Virus record (IMG/VR): IMGVR_UViG_3300032093_000836 | Location: 1 to 23,896 of that record | DNA: 23,896 nucleotides | Direction: 5' to 3' (one strand) | From: a virus | Shown here: piece by piece, positions 9,602-17,300 of the stretch | Position numbering within the stretch: the stretch's first letter is position 1 | Layout: each line of letters opens with the position of its first letter | Made by a program: the position numbers and the translations under genes | Notes under the pieces: model-generated | What the model saw: the letters and a program-made list of their open reading frames with translations, nothing else | The model's database searches: none | What the model was told of the DNA's origin: nothing

Positions 9602-9610
9602 CTCTCCTTT
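9602..9610 (-). promoter_or_regulatory. Shine-Dalgarno sequence of the helicase gene
   Basis: On the minus strand AAAGGAGAG lies 8 nt before the helicase ATG (9593). It is the only well-placed, strong Shine-Dalgarno match I found before any gene in this window; the other genes have A/T-rich leaders without one. This suggests the helicase is translated more strongly, or differently, from its neighbours. Confidence 0.7.
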
Positions 9611-9627
9611 AGTAAAAATAAATAGTA

Positions 9628-10077
9628 TTAGTTTTTGATAAATTCAGGATAAAAATAATTAAAATTTTTACCTGAAAAAATGTCAGTAAGCTGAGCAAGT
9701 ATGCTTTTTAACTTTGGGCGTAGGTCTACGGTATATCTGACCTTTGGGGGGTATACTTTAGCATCAAACTCACGCTGACAAATTGTCATATCTCCGAGTT
9801 TAATAATTAAGTTAAAATTCTCAGGTCCGTTAGTAATCGATGTATTTAATACATCTGGATTTTCAGAAATTTCATATTGATTGTCTAACATATATGACAC
9901 TGATCTCATCTTTAAATCATACTTCAATTCATTACAAAGACTTGTAATGTGATAGAAAAACTCTTCCGATTTGTGAGCATTCTTATTAAAGTTCCTGACA
10001 TTAAAGAACCTTTGAACTACGATGTTATCGTTACACATTAACAAAAATTCGACTTTTGTTATATCTTGTTCTTTCAT
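9628..10077 (-). CDS. Unknown 149-residue protein in the replication block
   Basis: I cannot assign a function. The protein is 149 residues long, mixed alpha/beta in appearance, without signal peptide, membrane segment or recognisable catalytic motif. Its N-terminal half has a strand-like 'VEFLLMCNDNIVVQRFF' followed by a helical, charged section; the C-terminal half has a second 'MTICQREF' strand and the motif YPPKVRYTVDLRPKL, then a helix and an aromatic tail (NYFYPEF). The two 'hydrophobic strand + QR-F' segments may be equivalent halves of one fold. It lies between the exonuclease and helicase genes in a same-strand run (8 bp after the exonuclease stop, 34 bp before the helicase start), so a role at the replication fork is likely by context only. 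No Shine-Dalgarno sequence; the leader is nearly all A and T. Confidence 0.85.
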   Translation of the reverse strand: MKEQDITKVEFLLMCNDNIVVQRFFNVRNFNKNAHKSEEFFYHITSLCNELKYDLKMRSVSYMLDNQYEISENPDVLNTSITNGPENFNLIIKLGDMTICQREFDAKVYPPKVRYTVDLRPKLKSILAQLTDIFSGKNFNYFYPEFIKN

Positions 10078-10085
10078 TTTGTTTT

Positions 10086-11096
10086 TTAATTTTTTTTGTT
10101 TCTAAATTTTTGTTTTTCTTTTCTTGTCAATTTTAGAAATGGTTTCAAAAAACTAACCCAAGCGTCGTCACCCTTAGGTAGGTATTTAAAGAATCCATCT
10201 TCCATCATCATTCTGATTAGATTTCTATGTCCTCTTCCGTCGGGATCCATCGACTCAGTGTAATATAATCTAACCAATTCTTTGTCCTCATCACTTAAGA
10301 GTGGTTCATCTAAGTCGACAAGTTTTTGGTTGATTACGAAAAATTCATCACCAAAAATACCTTCTTTAGTTTTACCACTTAATAGATTCTGAAGAGCTAC
10401 GTTTCCCTTTTCCTCTTTAAGTAAATTAGTACTTGTACTCAAAATATAGGGTAATTGTACTAATTCTTCAAGTAACTCGGGAAATAATTTAACCAAAGTC
10501 TTCTCACCTAGATAAAAGATTCCATCAATGTTGTCGGAACTATCACCAGTGAGTATCTTTACGGTCTTAACATTAAAGTGAGGTACTTCAATGTCATGTA
10601 ATTTAATCTTATCCCCCAACTTGTAATATTGTTTTGTAGTTGGTGAATAAATTGATACTTTCTCAGAGATAAGTTGGGTCAAATCTCTATCGCTTGAGAA
10701 TATAGTTTTAGTCTCATCTAAGGACACTTGGCAGTAGTAGGCTATCAAGTCATCAGCTTCTGCGTTTTCTGTTTCCAGTTGTCTTACAAACATCTCCTCG
10801 AGGTATTGTCTAACCCTCTGTTTTTGTTCCAAGAAAGCATCTTCTTTTTGTTCTGATTCGGAAGGTCTCCGATTCAATTTGTACTTCGGGTAAATCAATC
10901 TTCTTTGTGAAGATGAGGTTTTAGAATCCCAAAATACCACAACTTTATCATAGTTGTGTTCTTCCAAGAATTTACGAAGAGTATTTAGAAAGTGCCAAAC
11001 ACCACCAACGTGTCTCCCATTGTGATAGAACTCTCTAACACCGTGAAACCCAATTTTCAATAAATTATTTCCGTCTACTAATAATGTTTTGGACAC
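10086..11096 (-). CDS. 5'-3' exonuclease / RNase H, FEN (PIN-like) family, T4 Rnh type
   Basis: A 336-residue structure-specific nuclease, close to T4 RNase H (305), which removes RNA primers and adjacent DNA from lagging-strand fragments. Acidic metal-binding residues of the FEN active site are visible: D8 in LLVDGNN, D57 in VVFWDSK, E113/D115/D116 in ENAEADDLIAYY, D136/D138 in FSSDRDL, and D185/D188 in LTGDSSDNIDG. The last motif leads into a helix-hairpin-helix region (DNIDGIFYLGEKT) that binds the DNA duplex. The C-terminus is very basic (RKEKQKFRNKKN). The start codon is GTG at 11096: it gives the expected MSKTLLVDGNN N-terminus, and an in-frame stop lies just upstream. An AGGAA sequence directly abuts the GTG, too close for a normal Shine-Dalgarno site. 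Confidence 0.93.
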   Translation of the reverse strand: MSKTLLVDGNNLLKIGFHGVREFYHNGRHVGGVWHFLNTLRKFLEEHNYDKVVVFWDSKTSSSQRRLIYPKYKLNRRPSESEQKEDAFLEQKQRVRQYLEEMFVRQLETENAEADDLIAYYCQVSLDETKTIFSSDRDLTQLISEKVSIYSPTTKQYYKLGDKIKLHDIEVPHFNVKTVKILTGDSSDNIDGIFYLGEKTLVKLFPELLEELVQLPYILSTSTNLLKEEKGNVALQNLLSGKTKEGIFGDEFFVINQKLVDLDEPLLSDEDKELVRLYYTESMDPDGRGHRNLIRMMMEDGFFKYLPKGDDAWVSFLKPFLKLTRKEKQKFRNKKN

Positions 11097-11118
11097 TTCC
11101 TAAAATCTTAAATGATTT

Positions 11119-12126
11119 CTACTCTACTTCTTCTTTTTCTGTTTTCAAATCAAAGTCACCATCAACTCCGATTATATCTTTCCAATAGTCAGCATATTCT
11201 TTCTTATACTTTTCTATTGATGATTTTTCCTCTGTTGTATCTTTACCTGGTAAGAATCCGTGTGGAGTAACAATAATTCTTCCGTCTTCAAAACCAAGAC
11301 CATTGATGTGGTTTTTCATAACCGACACTTTTGTTCTCGAAGCGAACTTCACAGTTCTTTTATCTTTTGTTGCCGTAATCTTTGTTGTTCCCGCACCTTT
11401 TTGATTTCCGAATAAAAATACCAAAGAAGAGTTTAACCAAATTGCTTCACCACCTTTAGCTTTGATCTTAGGTTGACCAAATGGATTGTCAGGTAATTCT
11501 ACCCAAGGCTGATTAACAATAATTAAGGTATTTTCATATTTTGAATCAGCTTTACGAGATCCTGAAATACGTTGGTTGATACCCATACCAATTTTGTCGG
11601 CCAATGTAGATGCGTTATGTTGTTTACCACCTTTACCTTCGTAAGTCATTTTACAAGGAACAGAACCAACTGAATCCCACATAATACAAAGTGAATAATC
11701 TAATTCACCTTTTTCTTGTGCATCTAATAGATCGTTTATATAGTCTGTGATTTGTTCAATATAACTGAAGTTGTTATTGAACAAGAAGAATCCGTCCCAA
11801 GTTAACTCACCTGTTTCTTCATCAACCACTTCTTCACATTCAAACCCCATTATTTTTGAGTGTTCGAAAGACCATTTTTGTTCCGTAATAATAAACACGG
11901 GTAAAATACCTTTTTTTTGAGCATCAACCGCCGTTTTGATAAGTGCTGTGGTTTTACCTGTATCAGAGTGGCCTAATAACATGTTAAGGTGACCAATAGC
12001 GGGGCCAGGTAGTCCTACCGCATCTAAAAATTCAGGACCAAGATCAAAAAATCTTTGAGGTTTGTATTTCGCGTCCGAAGAGAATTTTTTCTTCAACGAA
12101 CTAAAGTCGTTTTTTTTAAGTGCCAT
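11119..12126 (-). CDS. uvsX: Recombinase, UvsX/RecA family
   Basis: A 335-residue strand-exchange ATPase, shorter than T4 UvsX (about 390) but with its core. In T4 the protein coats single-stranded DNA, invades homologous duplexes and starts recombination-dependent replication. Walker A is GHSDTGKTT at 52-60, the likely catalytic glutamate is E82 in IITEQKW, and Walker B is LCIMWDSVGSVP near residues 146-157. The loop region with NASTLADKIGMGINQRISG, then LIIVNQPW, and the later KAKGGEAIWLNSSLVFLF follow the RecA pattern. The tail is acidic (KTEKEEVE). The ATG overlaps the stop codon of the 73-residue gene by one base (TAATG), suggesting translational coupling. The exonuclease gene follows 22 bp later, and gp32, a usual UvsX partner, lies just upstream. 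Confidence 0.94.
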   Translation of the reverse strand: MALKKNDFSSLKKKFSSDAKYKPQRFFDLGPEFLDAVGLPGPAIGHLNMLLGHSDTGKTTALIKTAVDAQKKGILPVFIITEQKWSFEHSKIMGFECEEVVDEETGELTWDGFFLFNNNFSYIEQITDYINDLLDAQEKGELDYSLCIMWDSVGSVPCKMTYEGKGGKQHNASTLADKIGMGINQRISGSRKADSKYENTLIIVNQPWVELPDNPFGQPKIKAKGGEAIWLNSSLVFLFGNQKGAGTTKITATKDKRTVKFASRTKVSVMKNHINGLGFEDGRIIVTPHGFLPGKDTTEEKSSIEKYKKEYADYWKDIIGVDGDFDLKTEKEEVE

Positions 12127-12347
12127 TACAGTTCGTAAATTTTAAAATTTGTAATTGTTTCTAATTTGTCTTTTGCGTCAGTCAGTTTACCAACTAAAAT
12201 ATCCATCTCTTCAGTATGTTGGGGATGTTCTCCAATACCAACAGGATTTGTGAAATAGATGTATAATCTTGCTTCCGCATCTGCAATTTCCGCTTCGTAT
12301 TTTTTTATCAAAGCATCTTTCAATTTTTCTGCGATAATAGGTTTCAT
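12126..12347 (-). CDS. Small helical protein of unknown function before uvsX
   Basis: A 73-residue protein that looks like a helical hairpin. Charged heptad-like helices (about 3-30 and 45-68) flank a loop with NPVGIGEHPQHTEEMD. The loop sequence resembles, from memory, small hypothetical proteins beside uvsX or gp32 in other T4-type marine phages, but I could not check this. No cysteine, signal peptide or membrane segment. It shares one base with the uvsX start (TAATG), and lies directly after the gp32 terminator, so it is the first gene of the uvsX-nrdA run. A role as a small recombination or replication accessory factor is possible but rests on position alone. Confidence 0.8.
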   Translation of the reverse strand: MKPIIAEKLKDALIKKYEAEIADAEARLYIYFTNPVGIGEHPQHTEEMDILVGKLTDAKDKLETITNFKIYEL

Positions 12348-12370
12348 AATATTTTCTTTTTTAAAAATAT

Positions 12371-12405
12371 AACAAAAAAAACGGGAACAATAAACTGCTC
12401 CCGTT
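12371..12405 (-). terminator. Rho-independent terminator after the gp32-like gene
   Basis: On the minus strand a 7-bp GC-rich stem (AACGGGA at 12405-12399 with TCCCGTT at 12386-12380) encloses a 12-nt loop and is followed by a run of T (complement of the A run at 12374-12381). It starts 20 bp past the gp32 stop codon. Read-through or a weak downstream promoter would be needed for the 73-residue gene and uvsX. Confidence 0.85.
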
Positions 12406-12424
12406 CATTTAATTTGATAATAAA

Positions 12425-13288
12425 TTAGAATGGTAATTCTTCGTCAACCTCATCATTTGCCTGTGGATCGGCAACTTCATTGATTGATTTTGGTGGTGTT
12501 GTACCTCCCATGGATACTTCAGAAGTTTCATCATTAGAATATACATAACCTCCTTTATCTGAATCCCAACGTGGTGTTTCACCTCTTGCGATCGCCTCTA
12601 AATATTCCAAAGGTTTTTTTGAATAAACGTCTTCCCAAGTCATTTCATCTCCAACCCACTCGGCCATTTGGTTTTCGTCTTGTGAAATTGCAGAAGGATC
12701 ATCATACATTACGGTTTGGATTACGGTGTAAAATGCACCTTTTGGTGTTTTTGCTTTGGTTAACTCAAGAATTAAATCACGTCCTGTATCAGGATCTGTG
12801 ACATCTCCTTTAGCTTTCCATATTGGAATAATTTTATCAAGGATTCCTTCTTGTTTGTAGTTGTGTTTAAATCTCCAAAATTTAACTCCATCTTGTTCGT
12901 TATCACGATCAATAACTTTTACAATGTAAAATTTACGAGCTTTGTATTGTGTTGCTAATTGTTTATCAGCCTCTTTACCTGTTGACATTAGTTCTTCGTA
13001 AACTTCATTCAAAGGTGAACGCTCATTGTCATTTTTTCCTGGATCGTAAAATTTTTGGTATTTACCGTCCACAAGGATCTCGTGGAACCATACTTCTTTG
13101 AACGGTGAAGATCCGTCTGGTGTAGGAAGAATACGTACTCTTCTTTGTCCTTGTTTTTCATTATCTTTCAAAAGAGCCGCAAAGTATTTTTTCATTCGGT
13201 CTTCTGAAGACATTTTGTTTGTAGTATTAGAACTACTTTGTGATTTCTCGTACTGTGCAAGTACTGCGTCTAATGAATTTGTCGCCAT
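12425..13288 (-). CDS. Single-stranded DNA-binding protein, T4 gp32-like, lacking zinc cysteines
   Basis: A 287-residue protein that should coat single-stranded DNA at the fork and load or regulate UvsX and the helicase. After a polar N-terminal arm (1-28) the core begins with RRVRILPTPDGSSPFKEVWFHE (about 49-70), the gp32 OB-fold pattern, and continues with KARKFYIVKVIDR and VKFWRFKHNYKQEGILDKI, which match the central strands of gp32. T4 gp32 holds zinc with one histidine and three cysteines; here H69 is kept but the CPVC position reads SPLN (91-94) and the whole protein has no cysteine. The C-terminus is acidic and ends VDEELPF, more like the tip of bacterial SSB than T4 gp32. The gene has its own promoter (13346-13318) and terminator, which fits high-level expression. 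Confidence 0.9.
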   Translation of the reverse strand: MATNSLDAVLAQYEKSQSSSNTTNKMSSEDRMKKYFAALLKDNEKQGQRRVRILPTPDGSSPFKEVWFHEILVDGKYQKFYDPGKNDNERSPLNEVYEELMSTGKEADKQLATQYKARKFYIVKVIDRDNEQDGVKFWRFKHNYKQEGILDKIIPIWKAKGDVTDPDTGRDLILELTKAKTPKGAFYTVIQTVMYDDPSAISQDENQMAEWVGDEMTWEDVYSKKPLEYLEAIARGETPRWDSDKGGYVYSNDETSEVSMGGTTPPKSINEVADPQANDEVDEELPF

Positions 13289-13317
13289 GTGTTAAAAAAT
13301 TAAAGGTTTATGTGTAA

Positions 13318-13346
13318 ATTATAAGTGTATAAAAAGTTATAGTCAA
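13318..13346 (-). promoter_or_regulatory. Sigma70-like promoter of the gp32-like gene
   Basis: On the minus strand TTGACT (13346-13341), a 17-nt spacer and TATAAT (13323-13318) form a near-consensus promoter, with the ATG of the gp32-like gene 30 nt further on. It lies just past the terminator of the upstream gene. Bacteroidota housekeeping promoters use a TTTG box and a TAnnTTTG box; the TTTG half fits here (ATTTGAC) and the second only partly, so either reading is possible. Confidence 0.75.
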
Positions 13347-13355
13347 ATTGTGTCG

Positions 13356-13392
13356 CCAAAAAAAGTTTAAGGTCGATTTTTTCGACCTTAAA
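13356..13392 (-). terminator. Rho-independent terminator after the Pro/Ala-repeat gene
   Basis: On the minus strand an 11-bp perfect stem (TTTAAGGTCGA at 13392-13382 with TCGACCTTAAA at 13376-13366) closes a 5-nt A loop and is followed by a T tract (complement of the A run at 13358-13364). The stem can be extended by four pairs past one bulged base, and then touches the stop codon at 13395-13397. It marks the end of the right-hand structural transcript and insulates the gp32 promoter just downstream. Confidence 0.9.
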
Positions 13393-13394
13393 AC

Positions 13395-14111
13395 TTATGA
13401 ATTAAATCTGTTTAATAAAATATCGTCCTCATCTTCCATAGGTTCATTAAATGATTTTTCAATTTCAGAAGGGCTGAAACTTTCAACCTCATCTTGAGTT
13501 AAAACATATTCATTTTTTCCTGTTTGTTCCATTTCGTCTTTTTTCTCATCGAAGAAATCTGACAAATTTTGTTTAAAAGGGCCTGAATCTAATGAACGTA
13601 ATTGTAATTTTTCTTGTGCCGTTTTAGGTCTATATTTTTCAACCTTAGATTCCAAACTATCTAATTTTGAAACTATTGAATCCATTTCAGCTAACTTTGT
13701 TTCCATGTTTTTAATTTGATCAAAAAGATTTGTAAAATATTCTTCTTGTTTGTCTGCCATTGTTTTTTGCGAATCAACTAAATCAGTTATATCAAGTTCT
13801 TCAGTTTCTTCACCTTCTTCCCCTTCAGCAGGTACTTCCTCAACATCAGGATCGGTTTCCGCATCTATAGGTGCCCCTTCAGGTGCTGCAGGTGGAGCTG
13901 GAGCCGCAGGGTCTGCTCCTGCCGCTGCGGGATCTACCGGAGGTGCTCCTGCCGCTGCAGGGTCGGCTAATGGATCTGCTGGTGGTGCTCCGGCAGCCGC
14001 TGGATCCGCTAATGGATCAGCAGGTGGTGGTGGAACATCTTGTTCCATGATATATCTATTTATAGATTTATATCTTGCAATTTCTTTTATTATTTTTTCA
14101 TCTAAAGCCAT
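13395..14111 (-). CDS. Unknown protein with Pro/Ala repeats, acidic linker and coiled coil
   Basis: A 238-residue protein I cannot name. Residues 1-26 form a charged helix (KIIKEIARYKSINRYIMEQ). Residues 27-80 are a low-complexity Pro/Ala/Asp/Gly stretch with two identical 14-residue units (31-44 and 45-58, ADPLADPAAAGAPP) and a partial third. A very acidic section (81-110) follows, then a likely coiled coil (about 116-160, with KLAEMDSIVSKLDSLESKVEKY) and a charged C-terminal half. No enzyme motif, signal or membrane segment. The layout (helix, flexible linker, coiled coil) suits an oligomeric spacer or scaffold-like structural protein, and it ends the right-hand structural transcript. Its ATG follows the preceding stop codon by one base. 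The repeat DNA is much richer in G and C than its surroundings. Confidence 0.85.
   Translation of the reverse strand: MALDEKIIKEIARYKSINRYIMEQDVPPPPADPLADPAAAGAPPADPLADPAAAGAPPVDPAAAGADPAAPAPPAAPEGAPIDAETDPDVEEVPAEGEEGEETEELDITDLVDSQKTMADKQEEYFTNLFDQIKNMETKLAEMDSIVSKLDSLESKVEKYRPKTAQEKLQLRSLDSGPFKQNLSDFFDEKKDEMEQTGKNEYVLTQDEVESFSPSEIEKSFNEPMEDEDDILLNRFNS
13872..14033 (-). repeat. Pro/Ala-coding low-complexity tract with a 42-bp tandem repeat
   Basis: Codons 27-80 of the unknown 238-residue protein. Two in-frame 42-bp units (14021-13980 and 13979-13938) encode the same 14 residues but use different codons at 9 of 14 positions, all synonymous; a shorter third unit follows. The tract is G+C-rich inside an AT-rich genome and produces a long spurious Gly/Ser/Ala open frame on the other strand. 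Confidence 0.9.
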
Positions 14112-14112
14112 C

Positions 14113-14337
14113 TTAACCGTTTAATAATGTTTTTATACCATGATTGGTTTCGACTTGAATTTTCTTGAATGTTTTCATTGTATTGTCAACTCTTTCAATA
14201 AGTCCGTCTTTCATTCTTACAGTGTAACAGTCACCTGTGTCTAAATCACACACTTGTTTTGTACCATCACCCATATCTTTTTCAGATACTCTCGTATTTT
14301 TTCCGAGGTAGTTATCTAATAACATCTTTGTACTCAT
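14113..14337 (-). CDS. Small unknown protein between the hub gene and the Pro/Ala-repeat gene
   Basis: A 74-residue protein when read from the ATG at 14337. A frame extension to a TTG at 14361 would overlap the hub gene by 4 bases, but the ATG is preferred because it has an A/T-rich leader like the other starts in the window and the added residues (MIFINKND) add no clear structure. Two cysteines lie five residues apart (VCDLDTGDCY), within what looks like a beta-hairpin with repeated G-D turns; the rest is mixed and charged, ending GIKTLLNG. No known motif. It is transcribed after the giant hub-like gene (20-bp gap) and 1 bp before the next ATG, so it may be a small structural accessory. Function unknown. 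Confidence 0.7.
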   Translation of the reverse strand: MSTKMLLDNYLGKNTRVSEKDMGDGTKQVCDLDTGDCYTVRMKDGLIERVDNTMKTFKKIQVETNHGIKTLLNG

Positions 14338-14357
14338 ATCGTTTTTATTTATAAATA

Positions 14358-17300
14358 TCAATTAGTTCTGAAAGTTTGTACAGTTTTGAAAATGTCTGAC
14401 GCTCTTTCCATTTCTTGTTGTACTGTTAACTTATCTTGTTCTACCATTGAGTCATAAACATTTTGTTGTTGTGCCAATGGATAATTCAAGATATATTGTT
14501 TTGCAAATGCCTTTGCAGCCCCTTGTTTAGTCCCTAAATCAAACAAATTCGCATCGGCAACTATATTTGATGGAATTGCCGATAGTCTATCTATAACAAA
14601 TTCTATGAAGTCTTTAAAACTATCGAAGGATGCCACAGGTAAATTAGGGTTTGCACCTCTACTAACACAGAAATAATTTCTTTTAATATAAGTAATAAAC
14701 GAGTCACCATAAACCTCAGTCAAATTTATTGTTGAGTAATTGTTTTCATATCCTGTTATTCCTGTGTTATTACCTGAATCAACGTATATAAAAGAAAAAG
14801 CAAGGTCGGCTAAAAGATATGTTGTAGATCCTGTTACCGAGTAACCTCTTGCAACTAAAACATCTTTAATTGTTTCAAATAATTGTTTTGTTGTTACTGA
14901 AGTTTGTTGTGGTACATCAATTCCTGTATAGTCCCTATAGCGTGGATTTATCTGAGTGACACAATCCTGACTTTTGGTTAAAGTATCTTGAGATTGTAAA
15001 TTAGCAATCACATTTTGTTGTTGTGCTTTAATGTTTTCAGGACTTTGACGAGCCTGTTGTTCTCTTTGTTGTATTTTAGTTTGGATTGTTGATAAGATTT
15101 TAATATTCAATGTTTGTAAGAAATTATCAATTTTAGGTAAACTATAAAATGGTTGTCTAGTTCCAGTGAAACTAGTTGTAAAATCATTATCAGCAATTTG
15201 ATGAGTAACCTTAGTAATCATATAAGGGCCTGAGAACATAGGTACATTTCTTATGTTGAAGTACATTAAGGGTTGGATTAAAGCACATCCCATCATTTCA
15301 ACATTACATTCATAGCTTCTATTTTTATAAAGATTATATAAAGAAACGGATTGAGTTGTTGATCGTCTGTTTCCACCCAAGTTAGCCATTTGATTTAACA
15401 TTTCTAAAGATTCAGATGTTGGTTTTCCTGGTGTTTGTGAGACACTAAAACTTTTAAATATTTGTTGGTTTTGTCTTCCTATGTCAATATTGAACCCTAC
15501 AACTTTGTTTGATTTGTCCCAATCCACTTTATTTGCTTGATTTTCTTGTAATGGATTATCACTAGCTCTTCTTAAATCAAATGCGTCATCTCTATATCTG
15601 TAATCAATGTTATCTTTCATATCTAAGTGCTCACTTGGTTTGTTAACATAATAACAAAGAAACTTTGGAGCGCTTTGTCTGTAATCAACATTCAAAAATG
15701 TACCAAATAAAGTTTCTGCAAATTCCAAAGAACCATCAGGTCGTGGTGTTGGGTTTTTTTGAGCATCTTGAATATTGTAAAAATTAACAAATGCTGGTAA
15801 CATAAAATGTTGAAAATTATTTTGAACCAAAATAGTTGTAATAATATCTAATAAATTATTTTTATAACTCGAGTCTTGTATTAAATCTTTTATTTGAAAA
15901 ATATCTACAATAATTTTATCCCCCACATTTCTACTTGCTCTGTCTACCAACAAAACATCCTCAAATAAAGTTTTATTTTGAAAGTCAAACCCTGAGATCC
16001 AAGTATCATTTAATGCTTTAAATGTTTCCCATAATTCAGTTCTGGTTTGTTCTGTAAACCCGGCCTCAAGATTTGCCCTATTTTGAGTATCTTCTTGTGT
16101 AATAAAAACATTTGGTAGTTGTTTTCTGACCGCAGGTAACATTACATTTATAACATTGTTAATATAGTTTTCTGATTCAACTATATATTTGTCCATTAAA
16201 GCATAAAACGATGTTAAATTTAAATTGTTATTTTTTAATTTTTCAGTTGCGTATATTTTAATAATTGGTGCAAAATCTTGTACATTTTTTTCATTAAATT
16301 GGACGTTTAAATCAACAAAAAAATCTGTAATATATGAACCATTGTTTTTATAAGTAAGTTCTGGAATTGTTGAGTATCCAACGTAATATTCTAAGGCTTT
16401 CCAAGTTTCAGGACTTTGTTGTTTTGATGCCGTTAAAGTAACCGATCCTCCTTGTGTTGGTAATGTACCTTGCTCATACGGCCCATAAATAAATGGTTCC
16501 TCTAAGTATCTTGTTGAGAAAGTAAAAAACAATCTTTTATTAAATTCTGAAGGGTTTCCATATTTAAAAACCACGTCATAATTCATAAAAGCGGTTAATA
16601 TTTGTTGGAATGTTTGATTTTGACTCGTAATAATTTCAGACAATTTAGTTTCTGGTGATGTTCCTGTAGGTAGTTTTATTTTCATTAACTCTCTCATCAA
16701 GTAATGAAAATTTTTGAAGGTTTTATCACTTTGTAAACCTACACTCCCATCTGGATTTGTCGCTGTGTTCAAAACATTTGTTGTAGCCTCAGTTGTTGTT
16801 GTAGGTGGTAATGTATCTACATAATCATAAATTGACCTACTAAAATTTAAAAATTCAGACTCAAAATAATCTAAAGTTTTAGTATTAAAGGTTGTAAATA
16901 ATTCTTCAAAATCAGTATAATCGGTTATCTTACCTGAAATTAAAAAATTTTGTTGTTCTTTTTGTTCGTTAAGTATTTTTTTTAGGTAAGTTTTTGGGTC
17001 ATTCTTTTTTAATTTTGAATTATCAAACCACCCGTATTGAGGTGCGTTCCAAAACAATCTGACGGTTCCATTAAACATCGACGGATTATTGGAAAGTTCA
17101 ATTTTCATATTTCCATTTTTAAACGCTTCACCTTTGGCTTGATTTATGTTTGATCCAAATGATGGTAAAACATAATAACCCGTGTTATCTGTAGTTCTAA
17201 CAACGACCGACCATGGTGCAACCCTCATACTTCTTTGATTATTATTTGTATCAAATCCAGGAGTTTCTAAAATTGTTGAGCTGGTTGTATTAAACATGAT

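Noticed and set aside
13750-14124. A 124-residue Gly/Ser/Ala-rich open frame on the plus strand
   Set aside because: It is the antisense of the Pro/Ala-repeat coding tract; G+C-rich codons remove stop codons on the opposite strand. It has no leader signals, and every supported gene is on the minus strand.
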